Part shown: one piece after another, positions 17,773-26,255 of the stretch
How positions within the stretch are numbered: the stretch's first letter is position 1
How the letters are laid out: every line of letters begins with the position of its first letter
Assembly (NCBI RefSeq): GCF_000411115.1
Contig: NZ_KE150253.1
Coordinates: forward strand, 372,001-436,000
Direction of reading: 5' to 3'
Source: Capnocytophaga granulosa ATCC 51502
GTDB lineage: Bacteria > Bacteroidota > Bacteroidia > Flavobacteriales > Flavobacteriaceae
DNA length: 64,000 bases
The notes under the pieces: model-generated
Databases searched by the model: none
What the model was told of the DNA's origin: nothing
What the model saw: the letters and a program-made list of their open reading frames with translations, nothing else
Made by a program: the position numbers and the translations under genes

Positions 17773-18813
17773 TTACCATTCGTATTGGGTGAAATCTTTA
17801 GTTTGTAAGAGGGCATGTCGCCTATGGATCTCGGTGCGGAGGGCATCAAGGTCAATGTTCCATTCTCCACGGAGGTAGTTCTTAACCATGGTGATTTTCT
17901 TGAGCAAAATCTCCTTGCCTGTATAGGTAGCGGAGGTGTTGTTTTTGCCATCAGCTTTGGCGAGTTCCTCTTCCCAGATGTATCCTTTACGGAGGATACT
18001 TCGCTTCCAAGTATTGTAAGCGGTATCGTCCAAGCCATCACCATCGGTATCATGGGCAGTGTCGGCGGCAGGGCAGCCACATTGGTTCTTCTGGTAGTAG
18101 ATGATATAACGAGCGATGGTCTCCACGAAATCCTCATGGATGTTGTCGCTGGCATAGGCGCTAATAAAGCCAGACTTGAGGTAGGTCTCGCCTGTCCAAG
18201 AGCGCGTCCAAGCGCCCCCCTTATAATCAGCTATAGAGAGCTTCTCAAATTCCTTAGGAACGATCTTGACTTGTTCCAAAAGGTGAGAGGACTCGTGATA
18301 GATAAGGCGTAGCACACGGTTGTCAATGTTCTTTATCTCGGTTGGGTCAGTGGTATTGGGATTTATATCATTCACCCCTAGCATCTCTATCTTTACTGCA
18401 TTGGTAGCTAGGCCGTTATAAGCGGTACCCACATCGGAGAAAGCACGAGAGCCTATGAAAACCAGTTCCTTAGGGGAATAGTTTTGTAGGAAGCCCTTAG
18501 GAGTAAGCATTGTATAAGGCTCATAGTACATATACTTTAGGAAATTAGCCATTTGCAAGGCCTTCTCCGCAGAAGGCGGTGCCACATAGCGGAACATATT
18601 ACGGCTGATATTGTTTTCAGAGAATCGGTATACGATATTTACATTGTATGGCTGGGTGAATTTCTCAATGATATATCGGTCGAGTTCTGTGCGGTTCTTA
18701 ACCTCCTCAGGGGAGGATAGTTGCACCACGCTTTGAGAGGTATCGGGGGTGTCCTTGCTACAACCTATATAGGTGAGGGCAAGTAGGAGGGGGAGTAATC
18801 TTAATCGGTTCAT
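17773..18813 (-). CDS. substrate import-associated zinc metallohydrolase lipoprotein
   Basis: About 346 residues. The lipoprotein signal MNRLRLLPLLLALTYIGC begins at 18813; an ATG at 18834 would overlap the SusD gene and put hydrophilic residues before the signal. The zinc motif is HESSHLLEQ (about residue 175), with a downstream HEDFVETIARYI that may supply another ligand. The family consists of HExxH lipoproteins placed next to SusC/SusD genes, thought to process an imported substrate at the cell surface. It is packed tightly between SusD and DUF4302 genes. Confidence 0.87.
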   Translation of the reverse strand: MNRLRLLPLLLALTYIGCSKDTPDTSQSVVQLSSPEEVKNRTELDRYIIEKFTQPYNVNIVYRFSENNISRNMFRYVAPPSAEKALQMANFLKYMYYEPYTMLTPKGFLQNYSPKELVFIGSRAFSDVGTAYNGLATNAVKIEMLGVNDINPNTTDPTEIKNIDNRVLRLIYHESSHLLEQVKIVPKEFEKLSIADYKGGAWTRSWTGETYLKSGFISAYASDNIHEDFVETIARYIIYYQKNQCGCPAADTAHDTDGDGLDDTAYNTWKRSILRKGYIWEEELAKADGKNNTSATYTGKEILLKKITMVKNYLRGEWNIDLDALRTEIHRRHALLQTKDFTQYEW

Positions 18814-18823
18814 AGGAGTTGAA

Positions 18824-20356
18824 TTATCGGTCATTTTGTTGCATACCAGCCGCTACCACATCTACAGGGAGAGGGAGGGTGCGGCGCTTATCATCTTTGG
18901 AGAGTACGCTCTTGATGTAGGCGGTACCTTCGTTGTCGAGCTGGTGGCGGTGGATTTCTATACCATAGCGACGGATATCATACCAGCGCAAGCCTTCGCC
19001 CAAGGTGAGCAAACGGCGACACTGCAAGAGGAAATGAAGTAGGTTCTCTTGGGTGCTATCTATCGCAAAATCAGGGTGGAGCCTTTTCTTTTGAGTGGCA
19101 TGGCTAAGCAGCGTAGTGGTATCATAAGCATCGTAGGCCATACGCTCATAGGCAGAGATGATCTCCTCTTGGGTAAATTGTGCTCCAGAGGTGAGGTAGT
19201 TCTTGGTAAAATAGCCTAAGTCAGCTACAGCCTCGGCATATTTTCCTTGGAGGATACGTGCTTCAGCACGAACCAAAAGGGTCTCATCGGTGGAGAAAAG
19301 GACGATTTGCGAACGGTTATTTACGTAAGTGGGATATTTGGTATAAATATATTTGCTAATTTCGGTACGATAACGCTCAAAAGCCTTGTCCTTATAGTTG
19401 TTTTGCCACAAATTATGTTCGTCGCGGAAGGTCTCCCTTACTGAAAGGGCGGCACCATGGGTAAAGCGCGCCACTGAAGTTCCGTCAATATAAGCAGTGG
19501 CACTGGTGTGAACAGCCGCAAGCATGAGGTTGGCTTCTACATCGTCACGGGTGTATTCCTTAGCGTGTGCATCTTCGCTGGAGAGCGCTTGGAAAGCCTC
19601 CCAGTTGCGTAGGGTGGTAGGCCTCTCTCCCAGTACAGCGGTGGCCATTTGCTCTGCTTTGTCCCACTTTTGGTAATAGAGGAAGAAGCGAGCGGCAAAG
19701 GCCTGAGCTGCTTTTTTGTTGAAGTGTAGTTTGGGCACTTTGTAGTAACTATCGTTGATCAGCGGCAGTCCTTGAGTAAGGTCTTGTTCTATACGCTCAT
19801 ACACCTCAGCGACGGTATTGCGTGGGCGCTCAGCTTGGAACTCATTGATAGGTTCGCTTATATAAGGTACACCAAGATCAGTGGTACTGGTTACACTATT
19901 GTATTGTTTGCCAAAGAGATTGACCAAGACAAAGTGCGCATATGCACGAACCAAGAGCGCTTCTGCGCGTGCGGCTTGTAGGTCAGGGGTATTGCCTAAG
20001 CGGTCAATAGCCTCCAAAGCCACATTGGCATGGTAAATCATGGAATAGTTATCACTCCAGAGGTTGCGCAAGCCATCGCGGGCGCTATATTCGTGGAAAT
20101 CGCGTTCCCAATAGGCCAATTCGCTAATAAAAGGAATTGTGCGGCGGTTATTGGCACCTATATCATCTATATTATCAGAGGAAAACTCGGTTACTACGGC
20201 TGTAGTACGGTTGGGATAGGCACTGACTAAGAATTTCTGTATCTTATCAGCACTATCCAGCTCCACACGGCTGTCGGGATTCTTGTCTAAGAACTTGTTG
20301 CACCCTACTAGGCAACATAACAGTAGGGCAAGTAGCGGTATATGATTTCTTTTCAT
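18824..20356 (-). CDS. SusD/RagB family nutrient-binding outer-membrane lipoprotein
   Basis: This 510-residue lipoprotein has a signal ending LLCCLVGC followed by NKFLDKNPDSRV, a classic SusD opening. TPR-like helices cover the first half (ALLVRAYAHFVLVNLFGKQY is the conserved core), and the C-terminal GEGLRWYDIRRYG is a family signature. It should form the lid over the SusC channel and capture a ligand. It is translated from the same operon, 20 bases after SusC, and its end lies at or just before the next start. Confidence 0.94.
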   Translation of the reverse strand: MKRNHIPLLALLLCCLVGCNKFLDKNPDSRVELDSADKIQKFLVSAYPNRTTAVVTEFSSDNIDDIGANNRRTIPFISELAYWERDFHEYSARDGLRNLWSDNYSMIYHANVALEAIDRLGNTPDLQAARAEALLVRAYAHFVLVNLFGKQYNSVTSTTDLGVPYISEPINEFQAERPRNTVAEVYERIEQDLTQGLPLINDSYYKVPKLHFNKKAAQAFAARFFLYYQKWDKAEQMATAVLGERPTTLRNWEAFQALSSEDAHAKEYTRDDVEANLMLAAVHTSATAYIDGTSVARFTHGAALSVRETFRDEHNLWQNNYKDKAFERYRTEISKYIYTKYPTYVNNRSQIVLFSTDETLLVRAEARILQGKYAEAVADLGYFTKNYLTSGAQFTQEEIISAYERMAYDAYDTTTLLSHATQKKRLHPDFAIDSTQENLLHFLLQCRRLLTLGEGLRWYDIRRYGIEIHRHQLDNEGTAYIKSVLSKDDKRRTLPLPVDVVAAGMQQNDR

Positions 20357-20375
20357 AGGATTCGGTATTAAAGGG

Positions 20376-23300
20376 TTATAGGCCTACACGTAGGCTGAAA
20401 GTCAGCTGTTTAGGATTTGGAATAAAAGAGTCCCCTGTGGAGAACTCAGGGTCAGCCCCATTGAGCTTCTTGTCAGCATAGAGCAAGAAGAGGTTAGTGG
20501 CTTGTAGTTTCATGCTCAATCGCTTGATTCTCATGTCCTTGAGTAGGTCTTTGTCAAACTCATACCCTAAGGAAATTTCTTTGAGGCGAATGAAGTCCCC
20601 TTTGGCTATGCGGACATCAGAGTAATTGTAAGCGGTGTAGGCATATTCCAAATTAGGCATGTTGTCTCTCTGATAAGAGGAAGCAATGGCAGGTACTTGG
20701 GTGCGTTGTTCATCGCCAGGTTGCATCCAGCGATTGGTAAATTCCTTAGGTAAGGCCAAGGCATCATTGTCATAATTGGCCTTGAAGGCGGTAGGCAGGC
20801 GCAATACATTACCAAAGGAATAAGTAAGCAACACATTGAGCGATAATCCTTTGTAAGTAAATAGGTTGCCCAAGCTCCCCACATCGGTAGGTCTGGTAGT
20901 ACCTGAATAGGAGAGGAAATCAAGGTTGTCTCGCTGGTCAAAACGAATACCGTCAATAGTTGTATTGCCATTGGGGTCGGCAAAGGTAGGAAGCCCATCG
21001 CTGTTAAGGCCACGGAAAGGAATGGAGAAAATAGAGCTTACGGGGTATCCCTCCTTAGAGAAGCCACTGCCACGCACCATGTCGGATATAGAAGCATCCA
21101 CATAGAGCTTGGTGATTTTGTTCTCATTCTTGGCATAGATAAAAGTTGTTGTCCAAGAAAAATCCTTGAGCTTGATATTTTGGGTTTGTAGGCTCAGATC
21201 TACCCCATAGGAGTGCATTTGTGCCACATTGCCCACTCTGAGGATGCTGCCGCTAAGGCCTTGGGTAGGTACACGACCTATAAGGTCATAGTTTTCGCGG
21301 GTATAGCCATCAACAGCTAAGCTGATGCGATTCTTAAAAAAGCCTATCTGTACTCCTATGTTAAACTCTTGTTTTTTCTCATAGGTAAGGTCATAGCTGG
21401 CAGGATCGGCCACTTTGAGAGCTGTCTCGCGGGTACGCTCATTGCTACGCCAAGGAATATCCCCCATGATCTTCACCAAGGAAGTAGGCGCGGAAGGACT
21501 TTCAGGAATTACCCCAAAAGAAGTCTTGAACGATAGCAGGGAGAGGACAGCATTTTTAGGGAAGAAGGTTTCTTTGGTTACATTCCAAGAGAAGGCAAGG
21601 TTCCAAGTAGGCATCCAGCGAATATGGCGGGAAGCGCCAAACTTGTTGGTACCATCGTAGCGGAAGATCCCCTCCAAGGTATAGCGATCAAGGAAAGTAT
21701 AGGCTGCATTGGAGAAGAAAGCCGCATTGCGCGTAGTGGTACGAGCTACTGTATAGTAGTTAGGGGATTTGCTCTCTTGTATTTGCTTGAAAGCCTCATA
21801 AGAGAAATAAGAGATTTCGCCCAACTCATACATCAGTCCGAAGTTCTTACCCCAGTCCTTGCTGCGGTAGGTATCATTGGTTTCCATACCTGTCAAGAAC
21901 TGGAGCTTATGTTTGCCTCCGTCAAAGGCGTCCTTATAGCTAAGAGTTGAACGGAAGTCTTTGCCAGAGAGGAGGCTTTCGCTCTTCTCGCGGATACCCC
22001 CTTCGGGTAGGACGGTACGCCTTACATCAAAGTCATCATAAGGATCTTCGTATAGGTATTCGTTGTTTTTGATCATGTTCAGGTTATCAGCTGCACGATA
22101 AGCCCTTGCAATATTGGATTGCTCGGTTTGGTTTAGCTCGTGAGAGATACTCTGATACTTGATAGCCCCCAGAGCTGTAGCCTCTATCTTTGGGGTAATA
22201 AGCCAAGAGAGGCGTCCCTGTATCTTGATATCGCCTATATGGCTATCAGTATAATTGTTTTCCAGCTCCTCAAAGATGTTCATAGGGGCATACCTATAGC
22301 GGTAAGCCACGGTAGGGTCAAGGGTACGGGAGGTGTTTAGGGCATAGGAATAAGGGTTAAGCTCCAGTTCGGAAGACACTTTTCCAGTGAGAGGATCCAC
22401 ACTGCCAGGGGTACGTCCTTGGCGGTAGGCACCATTGACAATCACATTGAAACTCACCTTTTGGCTGAGCTTGTAGTTGGCGTTGAGATTCGCTGTATAG
22501 CGGTCGCTGTGGCTATACTTCATCCAACCTGGGTCGGAGAGTACGCTGATGGAGGCATAGTAAGACGCCTTATCGCTTCCTGTGGAGAGGCTCACCGCAT
22601 GGTTCTGCATCACCCCTGTTTGGAAGAGCTTGGCAAACCAGTTGGTATTGCGATACTCGGCGGCTCTTAGGTAAGCGGTCTTGGCCGCTTCAGTGTTGTC
22701 AAGGCCGAAGTTTCCATCGGGGCCAGCGGTATTGAGCAATTCGTACATACGGGCGATTTCCCCTTTGTAGCGACGGTTGGTGAGAGTCTCATAGGAGAAG
22801 TTGCCACGGCGTAGCATTTCCATATAGAAATCCATTTGCTCCTGTGAGTTCATGATGTTGAAGTTGTCATAGGAGGGGATCATTCTAAAGGTAGATTCGT
22901 TGGTATAGGTAATATTGTTAGTGCCTTTAGTTCCCTTGCGAGTGGTAACGACAACCACTCCTGCCACGGCACGCGGGCCGTAGATAGAGGTAACGGAAGC
23001 GTCCTTGAGCACCTTGAAGGAGGCGATATCATCGGAGGAGAGGCCGCCGAGTGCCGAGGCAATGAGTAGCTTGGCATCGGAGGAGGAGAGCGCGTCGGGA
23101 GAGAGTTCTACTCCGTCATCGAGGATTACACCATCCACTACCCAAAGAGGCTTGCTCTCCCCGTAGATGGACGAAGGCCCGCGTACATTGGTACGAGCCA
23201 CGGTACGCTCTTGAGTGGGGGAGGAGGACTGCGCACTTGCTTGTGTGCTCTCCATAATTACATTTAAGGTGTCGGAAGCCCCTAATGGGTAGGCTACCTC

Positions 23301-23537
23301 TCGGAATCCTAAAGAGGAGAAAACCAAAGTAGCTCCTTCCTTAACCTTGAGGGAATAGTACCCCTCAGCATTGGTCTGTGTGGTCGTCTGGGATACATCT
23401 TTGACAAAGACAACCACATTGGGTAAAGGTCGTCCTTGTGTATCTTTGACAGTTCCATGAATAGTACGTTCTTGAGCAAAGCCCCGAAGGCACCCCAAGA
23501 GCATAAATAGTAAGCAAATAGCGGTTCTCATTTGCAT
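20376..23537 (-). CDS. SusC/RagA family TonB-dependent outer-membrane receptor
   Basis: About 1050 residues. The order is a signal peptide (TAICLLFMLLGCLRGFAQ), a carboxypeptidase-D-like beta sandwich (HGTVKDTQGRPLPNVVVFVK), a plug domain with LWVVDGVILDDGV and VLKDASVTSIYGPRAVAGVV, and a long beta barrel ending TFSLRVGL. It imports a large ligand together with the SusD lipoprotein. I place the start at 23537 (or 23531), not at the in-frame ATG at 23567, because that ATG lies inside the -7 box. It is the first gene of a four-gene operon. Confidence 0.94.
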   Translation of the reverse strand: MQMRTAICLLFMLLGCLRGFAQERTIHGTVKDTQGRPLPNVVVFVKDVSQTTTQTNAEGYYSLKVKEGATLVFSSLGFREVAYPLGASDTLNVIMESTQASAQSSSPTQERTVARTNVRGPSSIYGESKPLWVVDGVILDDGVELSPDALSSSDAKLLIASALGGLSSDDIASFKVLKDASVTSIYGPRAVAGVVVVTTRKGTKGTNNITYTNESTFRMIPSYDNFNIMNSQEQMDFYMEMLRRGNFSYETLTNRRYKGEIARMYELLNTAGPDGNFGLDNTEAAKTAYLRAAEYRNTNWFAKLFQTGVMQNHAVSLSTGSDKASYYASISVLSDPGWMKYSHSDRYTANLNANYKLSQKVSFNVIVNGAYRQGRTPGSVDPLTGKVSSELELNPYSYALNTSRTLDPTVAYRYRYAPMNIFEELENNYTDSHIGDIKIQGRLSWLITPKIEATALGAIKYQSISHELNQTEQSNIARAYRAADNLNMIKNNEYLYEDPYDDFDVRRTVLPEGGIREKSESLLSGKDFRSTLSYKDAFDGGKHKLQFLTGMETNDTYRSKDWGKNFGLMYELGEISYFSYEAFKQIQESKSPNYYTVARTTTRNAAFFSNAAYTFLDRYTLEGIFRYDGTNKFGASRHIRWMPTWNLAFSWNVTKETFFPKNAVLSLLSFKTSFGVIPESPSAPTSLVKIMGDIPWRSNERTRETALKVADPASYDLTYEKKQEFNIGVQIGFFKNRISLAVDGYTRENYDLIGRVPTQGLSGSILRVGNVAQMHSYGVDLSLQTQNIKLKDFSWTTTFIYAKNENKITKLYVDASISDMVRGSGFSKEGYPVSSIFSIPFRGLNSDGLPTFADPNGNTTIDGIRFDQRDNLDFLSYSGTTRPTDVGSLGNLFTYKGLSLNVLLTYSFGNVLRLPTAFKANYDNDALALPKEFTNRWMQPGDEQRTQVPAIASSYQRDNMPNLEYAYTAYNYSDVRIAKGDFIRLKEISLGYEFDKDLLKDMRIKRLSMKLQATNLFLLYADKKLNGADPEFSTGDSFIPNPKQLTFSLRVGL

Positions 23538-23564
23538 ATATACCAGTTTTTGTTTTTTGGAGGA

Positions 23565-23572
23565 CAAAGATA
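23565..23572 (-). promoter_or_regulatory. -7 box of the SusC/SusD operon
   Basis: On the minus strand the sequence reads TATCTTTG (TAnnTTTG), about 28 bases before the chosen ATG. It decides the start of the SusC gene. Confidence 0.65.
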
Positions 23573-23670
23573 CGAAAAAAACGGATAAATATGATTAAAA
23601 ATATTTAAAACATAATATAAAAATAACCAAAAGTAAAAAAGTGTCGAAAAATAAGGGGGATTTATATAAC

Positions 23671-24202
23671 TTAAGTTTCACAAGCCGTTTTTAGGCTATT
23701 ATTGTAATTATAAATAACTAATAATCAATTATTTGTAGCAATCTCCCAACTAACTTCAATTCCTCGCTCCTAACCTCAATTCCTCCCCCCCCCCTCCGAA
23801 AGAGGGGGGGCTAAGAGAGTGAAAATTGGAATATATGTTATAAAAGGCAGATAATTAGACTTATACTAACGAGAGTTCGACGTAAGCAAAAATACATTTT
23901 TCTCCCACAGATTCCACGGATTTTCACAGATAAGAGATTATTATTCTTGAGTATTGCGTTGAGATTTGCACTGATAAATAAGGCCTTCGGCCTTATAATC
24001 ATCCGTGAGAATCGTAGGAGCCGATTACACAAACATAGAAAATCTATGAAATCCGTGAAAATCCGTGGGCGTCTTTTCTCTTTTGAAAGAGATAAATCTC
24101 AGAAGAACAACTTATAATGAGACTTTATAACAGCTTTGCCTTTGGAGGGGGTAGGGGGTTAGGTGTTGAATATCAATAAATTACAGAACTTTCGAAACTT
24201 AA
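23671..24202. repeat. MITE-like element, copy B (with nested palindromes)
   Basis: This 532-bp element begins TTAAGTTTCACAAG and ends CTTTCGAAACTTAA. Its left ~70 bp match the reverse complement of the right end of copy A (2044-2115), and its right ~75 bp match the reverse complement of A's left end. The centre holds an inverted pair CCACGGATTTTCAC (23914) and GTGAAAATCCGTGG (24055), and an ATAAGGCC-TTC-GGCCTTAT hairpin at 23978-23996. It is non-coding and fills the gap between the SusC promoter and the hsdS region. Confidence 0.7.
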
Positions 24203-24301
24203 ATCTACAATTGATAGGTATTATAGTCAATCATATTTAGAATGCGAATAAAATGAGAATAAATAAGGCAAGGGGTTCATTCCTAATTCGCTCTTTTTCA
24301 A

Positions 24302-24321
24302 GGGCTAATTGCCATTAGCCC
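24302..24321. repeat. 8-bp palindrome before the silent hsdS cassette
   Basis: GGGCTAAT and ATTAGCCC are separated by 4 bases. Apart from this, 24203-24333 shows nothing I can support. Confidence 0.45.
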
Positions 24322-24393
24322 CTACACCTGCTCATGCTAATTTTTCGCAAACCATTTCTGTTTGACTATAAGATCTTTGGCCTTATTTCTCCG

Positions 24394-24409
24394 ATAAATC
24401 ATAATTTAG
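24394..24409 (+). repeat. recombination site core 1 (plus orientation)
   Basis: Core ATAAATCATAATTTAG; inverted partner at 25144-25159, and further copies at 26799 (plus) and 27552 (minus). Confidence 0.75.
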
Positions 24410-24549
24410 TGGCTATGGCAAAGCAACTCTATGACTATTGGTTTGTACAGTTTGACTTTCCTAACGAGGAAGGCAAACCCTATAAAAGCAGTGGCGGTAA
24501 AATGGTGTGGAATGAAAAACTAAAAAGAGAGATCCCTGAGGGATGGGAG
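24394..24549 (+). repeat. hsdS: 156-bp direct repeat (central hsdS region), copy 1
   Basis: It is nearly identical to 26799-26954 and encodes the conserved region from INHNL to REIPEGWE. It gives homology for recombination between cassettes. Confidence 0.85.
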
Positions 24550-25060
24550 ATTTCTAATCTTGATAATATTGGAAATTTTAAGAATGGTATTAATTATTCA
24601 AAAGAAGATATAGGTAATAATAAATACAAGATTGTAAATGTTAGAAATATATCCTCTTCATCTATTTTTATAGACAATAATGAATTAGATGAGATTTTAT
24701 TAGGAGAAGCAGCAGATAATTATATCATTTCAGATAATGATATTCTGATAGCAAGAAGCGGAATACCTGGCGCAACAAGGATTTTACGTGATTATGAAAA
24801 GAACATCATCTATAGTGGTTTTATTATTTGTTTCTCTGTCAATAATATCTATTATAAAAACAAACTGTTTTTTGATATCAAAATGTTAGAATCTACTACT
24901 AAAAATCAAAGTAATGGTTCAATATTGAGTAATATAAGTCAGGATATTCTAAAACAGTTAGTGGTAGTTATACCTACAACTAAAACATTAGAAAGTTTTA
25001 ATAATAATATATCCTTATTATTCTCTTTAATCTGTAACAAACAGAGAGAAATATATTCTC

Positions 25061-25161
25061 TCACTAAGCAACGAGACGAGTTACTACCTCTTTTAATGAA
25101 TGGTCAGGTGACGATAGGGTAAAATGCCAGTAGTCGCTCACCTCTAAATTATGATTTATAG
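25061..25161 (+). repeat. 101-bp direct repeat (3' hsdS end plus inverted site), copy 1
   Basis: It matches 27469-27569 with about four differences. It contains the last ~20 codons of hsdS, the stop, and an inverted recombination core. Confidence 0.85.
25144..25159 (-). repeat. recombination site core 2 (minus orientation)
   Basis: Reverse complement of ATAAATCATAATTTAG, 21 bases after the cassette stop codon. Confidence 0.75.
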
Positions 25162-25175
25162 ACGTAGGGTTTGGG

Positions 25176-25183
25176 TATTTTTG
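25176..25183 (+). promoter_or_regulatory. -7 box of the recombinase gene
   Basis: TATTTTTG fits TAnnTTTG, 28 bases before the ATG at 25211. It makes the upstream in-frame ATG at 25151, which overlaps the recombination site, unlikely. Confidence 0.5.
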
Positions 25184-25210
25184 TTTTCTTTGTATTTTAA
25201 AACGATTAAA

Positions 25211-26203
25211 ATGAAAGAAGAATTTATCCAAAATGTATTAGTATCTATTCAAGGAATGCTATCGGTGGAACAGATAGACCTATTAGTAACCTCGCTAACT
25301 GTAGAACTCTCTAAGTGTGAGTTGGTCAAAAGAAGTACCGATGAGGAAAAACGTGCCCAGAAGAATGCACAGCTCCTCTCTAATTTTTTGTCAGCTAAGA
25401 AGATAGAGGGCTGTTCAGATAAGACACTACATTATTACCAGACTTCTATAGAGAAACTCTTGGCTTATGTGCAAAAACATATTATAGAAATCACTACAAA
25501 TGATATTCGCTGTTACTTATCAGGCAAACAATCTGAAAATACACTTAGCAAGGTAACCATAGATAACTTACGTCGTATTTTCTCCAGTTTTTTTTCTTGG
25601 TTAGAGGACGAAGATTATATAGCCAAAAGTCCTGTCAGACGTATCCATAAGGTACGTACAGATACTTTAGTCAAGGAAGTACTTACTGATGAACATATAG
25701 AAGCACTGCGTGATCATTGTACGGAATTGCGCGACTTGGCCATGATAGACCTATTGGCTTCCACAGGAATACGTGTAGGGGAATTAGTAAAAATAAACCG
25801 ATCTCATATAGATTTCCACGAGCGACAATGTATTGTCTTTGGGAAAGGCAATAAAGAGAGGGAGGTCTATTTCAATGCACGTACCAAAATACACTTAATG
25901 AAATACCTTGAGCAACGGAAGGATAATTCTTCAGCCTTGTTTGTCTCACTTACAGCACCTCATACTCCGCTTACTATCAGTGGTGTAGAGAAGCGATTGC
26001 AGCAGTTAGGCAAGAGGATAGGTATAGACAAGGTGCACCCACATAAGTTTCGTCGTACCTTGGCGACTATGGCTATAGATAAGGGAATGCCTATAGAACA
26101 GGTACAGAAACTCTTAGGGCATGTCAAGATAGATACTACGCTCCACTATGCAATGGTCAATCAGACGAATGTCAAAATAGCTCATAGAAAATTCATAGCA
26201 TAG
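25211..26203 (+). CDS. tyrosine recombinase (Xer-like), probable hsdS invertase
   Basis: About 330 residues. The N-terminal SAM-like core-binding domain (FLSAKKIEGCSDKTLHYYQ ... FSSFFSWLEDEDYI) is followed by the catalytic domain with Arg in ASTGIRVGELVKI, the HPHKFRRTLAT box (H-x-x-R), LLGHVKIDTTLHY and the nucleophile Tyr near the end. All catalytic residues are present. It lies between two hsdS copies that carry four short inverted sites, the arrangement of invertase-driven type I shufflons, so it most likely catalyses inversion between these sites. Translation probably starts at MKEEFIQN, 28 bases after a -7 box. Confidence 0.9.
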   Translation: MKEEFIQNVLVSIQGMLSVEQIDLLVTSLTVELSKCELVKRSTDEEKRAQKNAQLLSNFLSAKKIEGCSDKTLHYYQTSIEKLLAYVQKHIIEITTNDIRCYLSGKQSENTLSKVTIDNLRRIFSSFFSWLEDEDYIAKSPVRRIHKVRTDTLVKEVLTDEHIEALRDHCTELRDLAMIDLLASTGIRVGELVKINRSHIDFHERQCIVFGKGNKEREVYFNARTKIHLMKYLEQRKDNSSALFVSLTAPHTPLTISGVEKRLQQLGKRIGIDKVHPHKFRRTLATMAIDKGMPIEQVQKLLGHVKIDTTLHYAMVNQTNVKIAHRKFIA

Positions 26204-26228
26204 TATTTTCGTTTTTCAGCTTATTTCG

Positions 26229-26236
26229 TACATTTG
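26229..26236 (+). promoter_or_regulatory. -7 box of the plus-strand hsdS
   Basis: TACATTTG fits TAnnTTTG, 20 bases before the ATG. It implies this hsdS is expressed independently of hsdR/hsdM. Confidence 0.55.
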
Positions 26237-26255
26237 CATTTTCAAAGTTGTTAAG

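Larger units (their letters stand above)
24334..25122 (+). pseudogene. hsdS: silent hsdS cassette (C-terminal target-recognition half)
   Basis: The 262-residue open frame encodes only the second half of a type I specificity subunit: the central conserved helix (INHNLVAMAKQLYDYWFVQF), a second target-recognition domain (about 75-225) and the distal conserved helix (TKQRDELLPLLMNGQVTIG). There is no first recognition domain and no promoter; the leading ~22 residues look like degraded or chance sequence. It is bracketed by inverted copies of the core ATAAATCATAATTTAG (24394-24409 and 25144-25159), so recombination can move it behind another hsdS N-terminal half. The recognition domain differs from that of the neighbouring copy. 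Confidence 0.8.

Noticed and set aside
23580..24333. An overlooked coding gene in the gap after the SusC promoter
   Set aside because: The only frames are short, low in complexity and disagree with the inverted repeats of the MITE-like element.
25151..25210. Longer start of the recombinase
   Set aside because: The in-frame ATG lies in the inverted recombination site and upstream of the -7 box.
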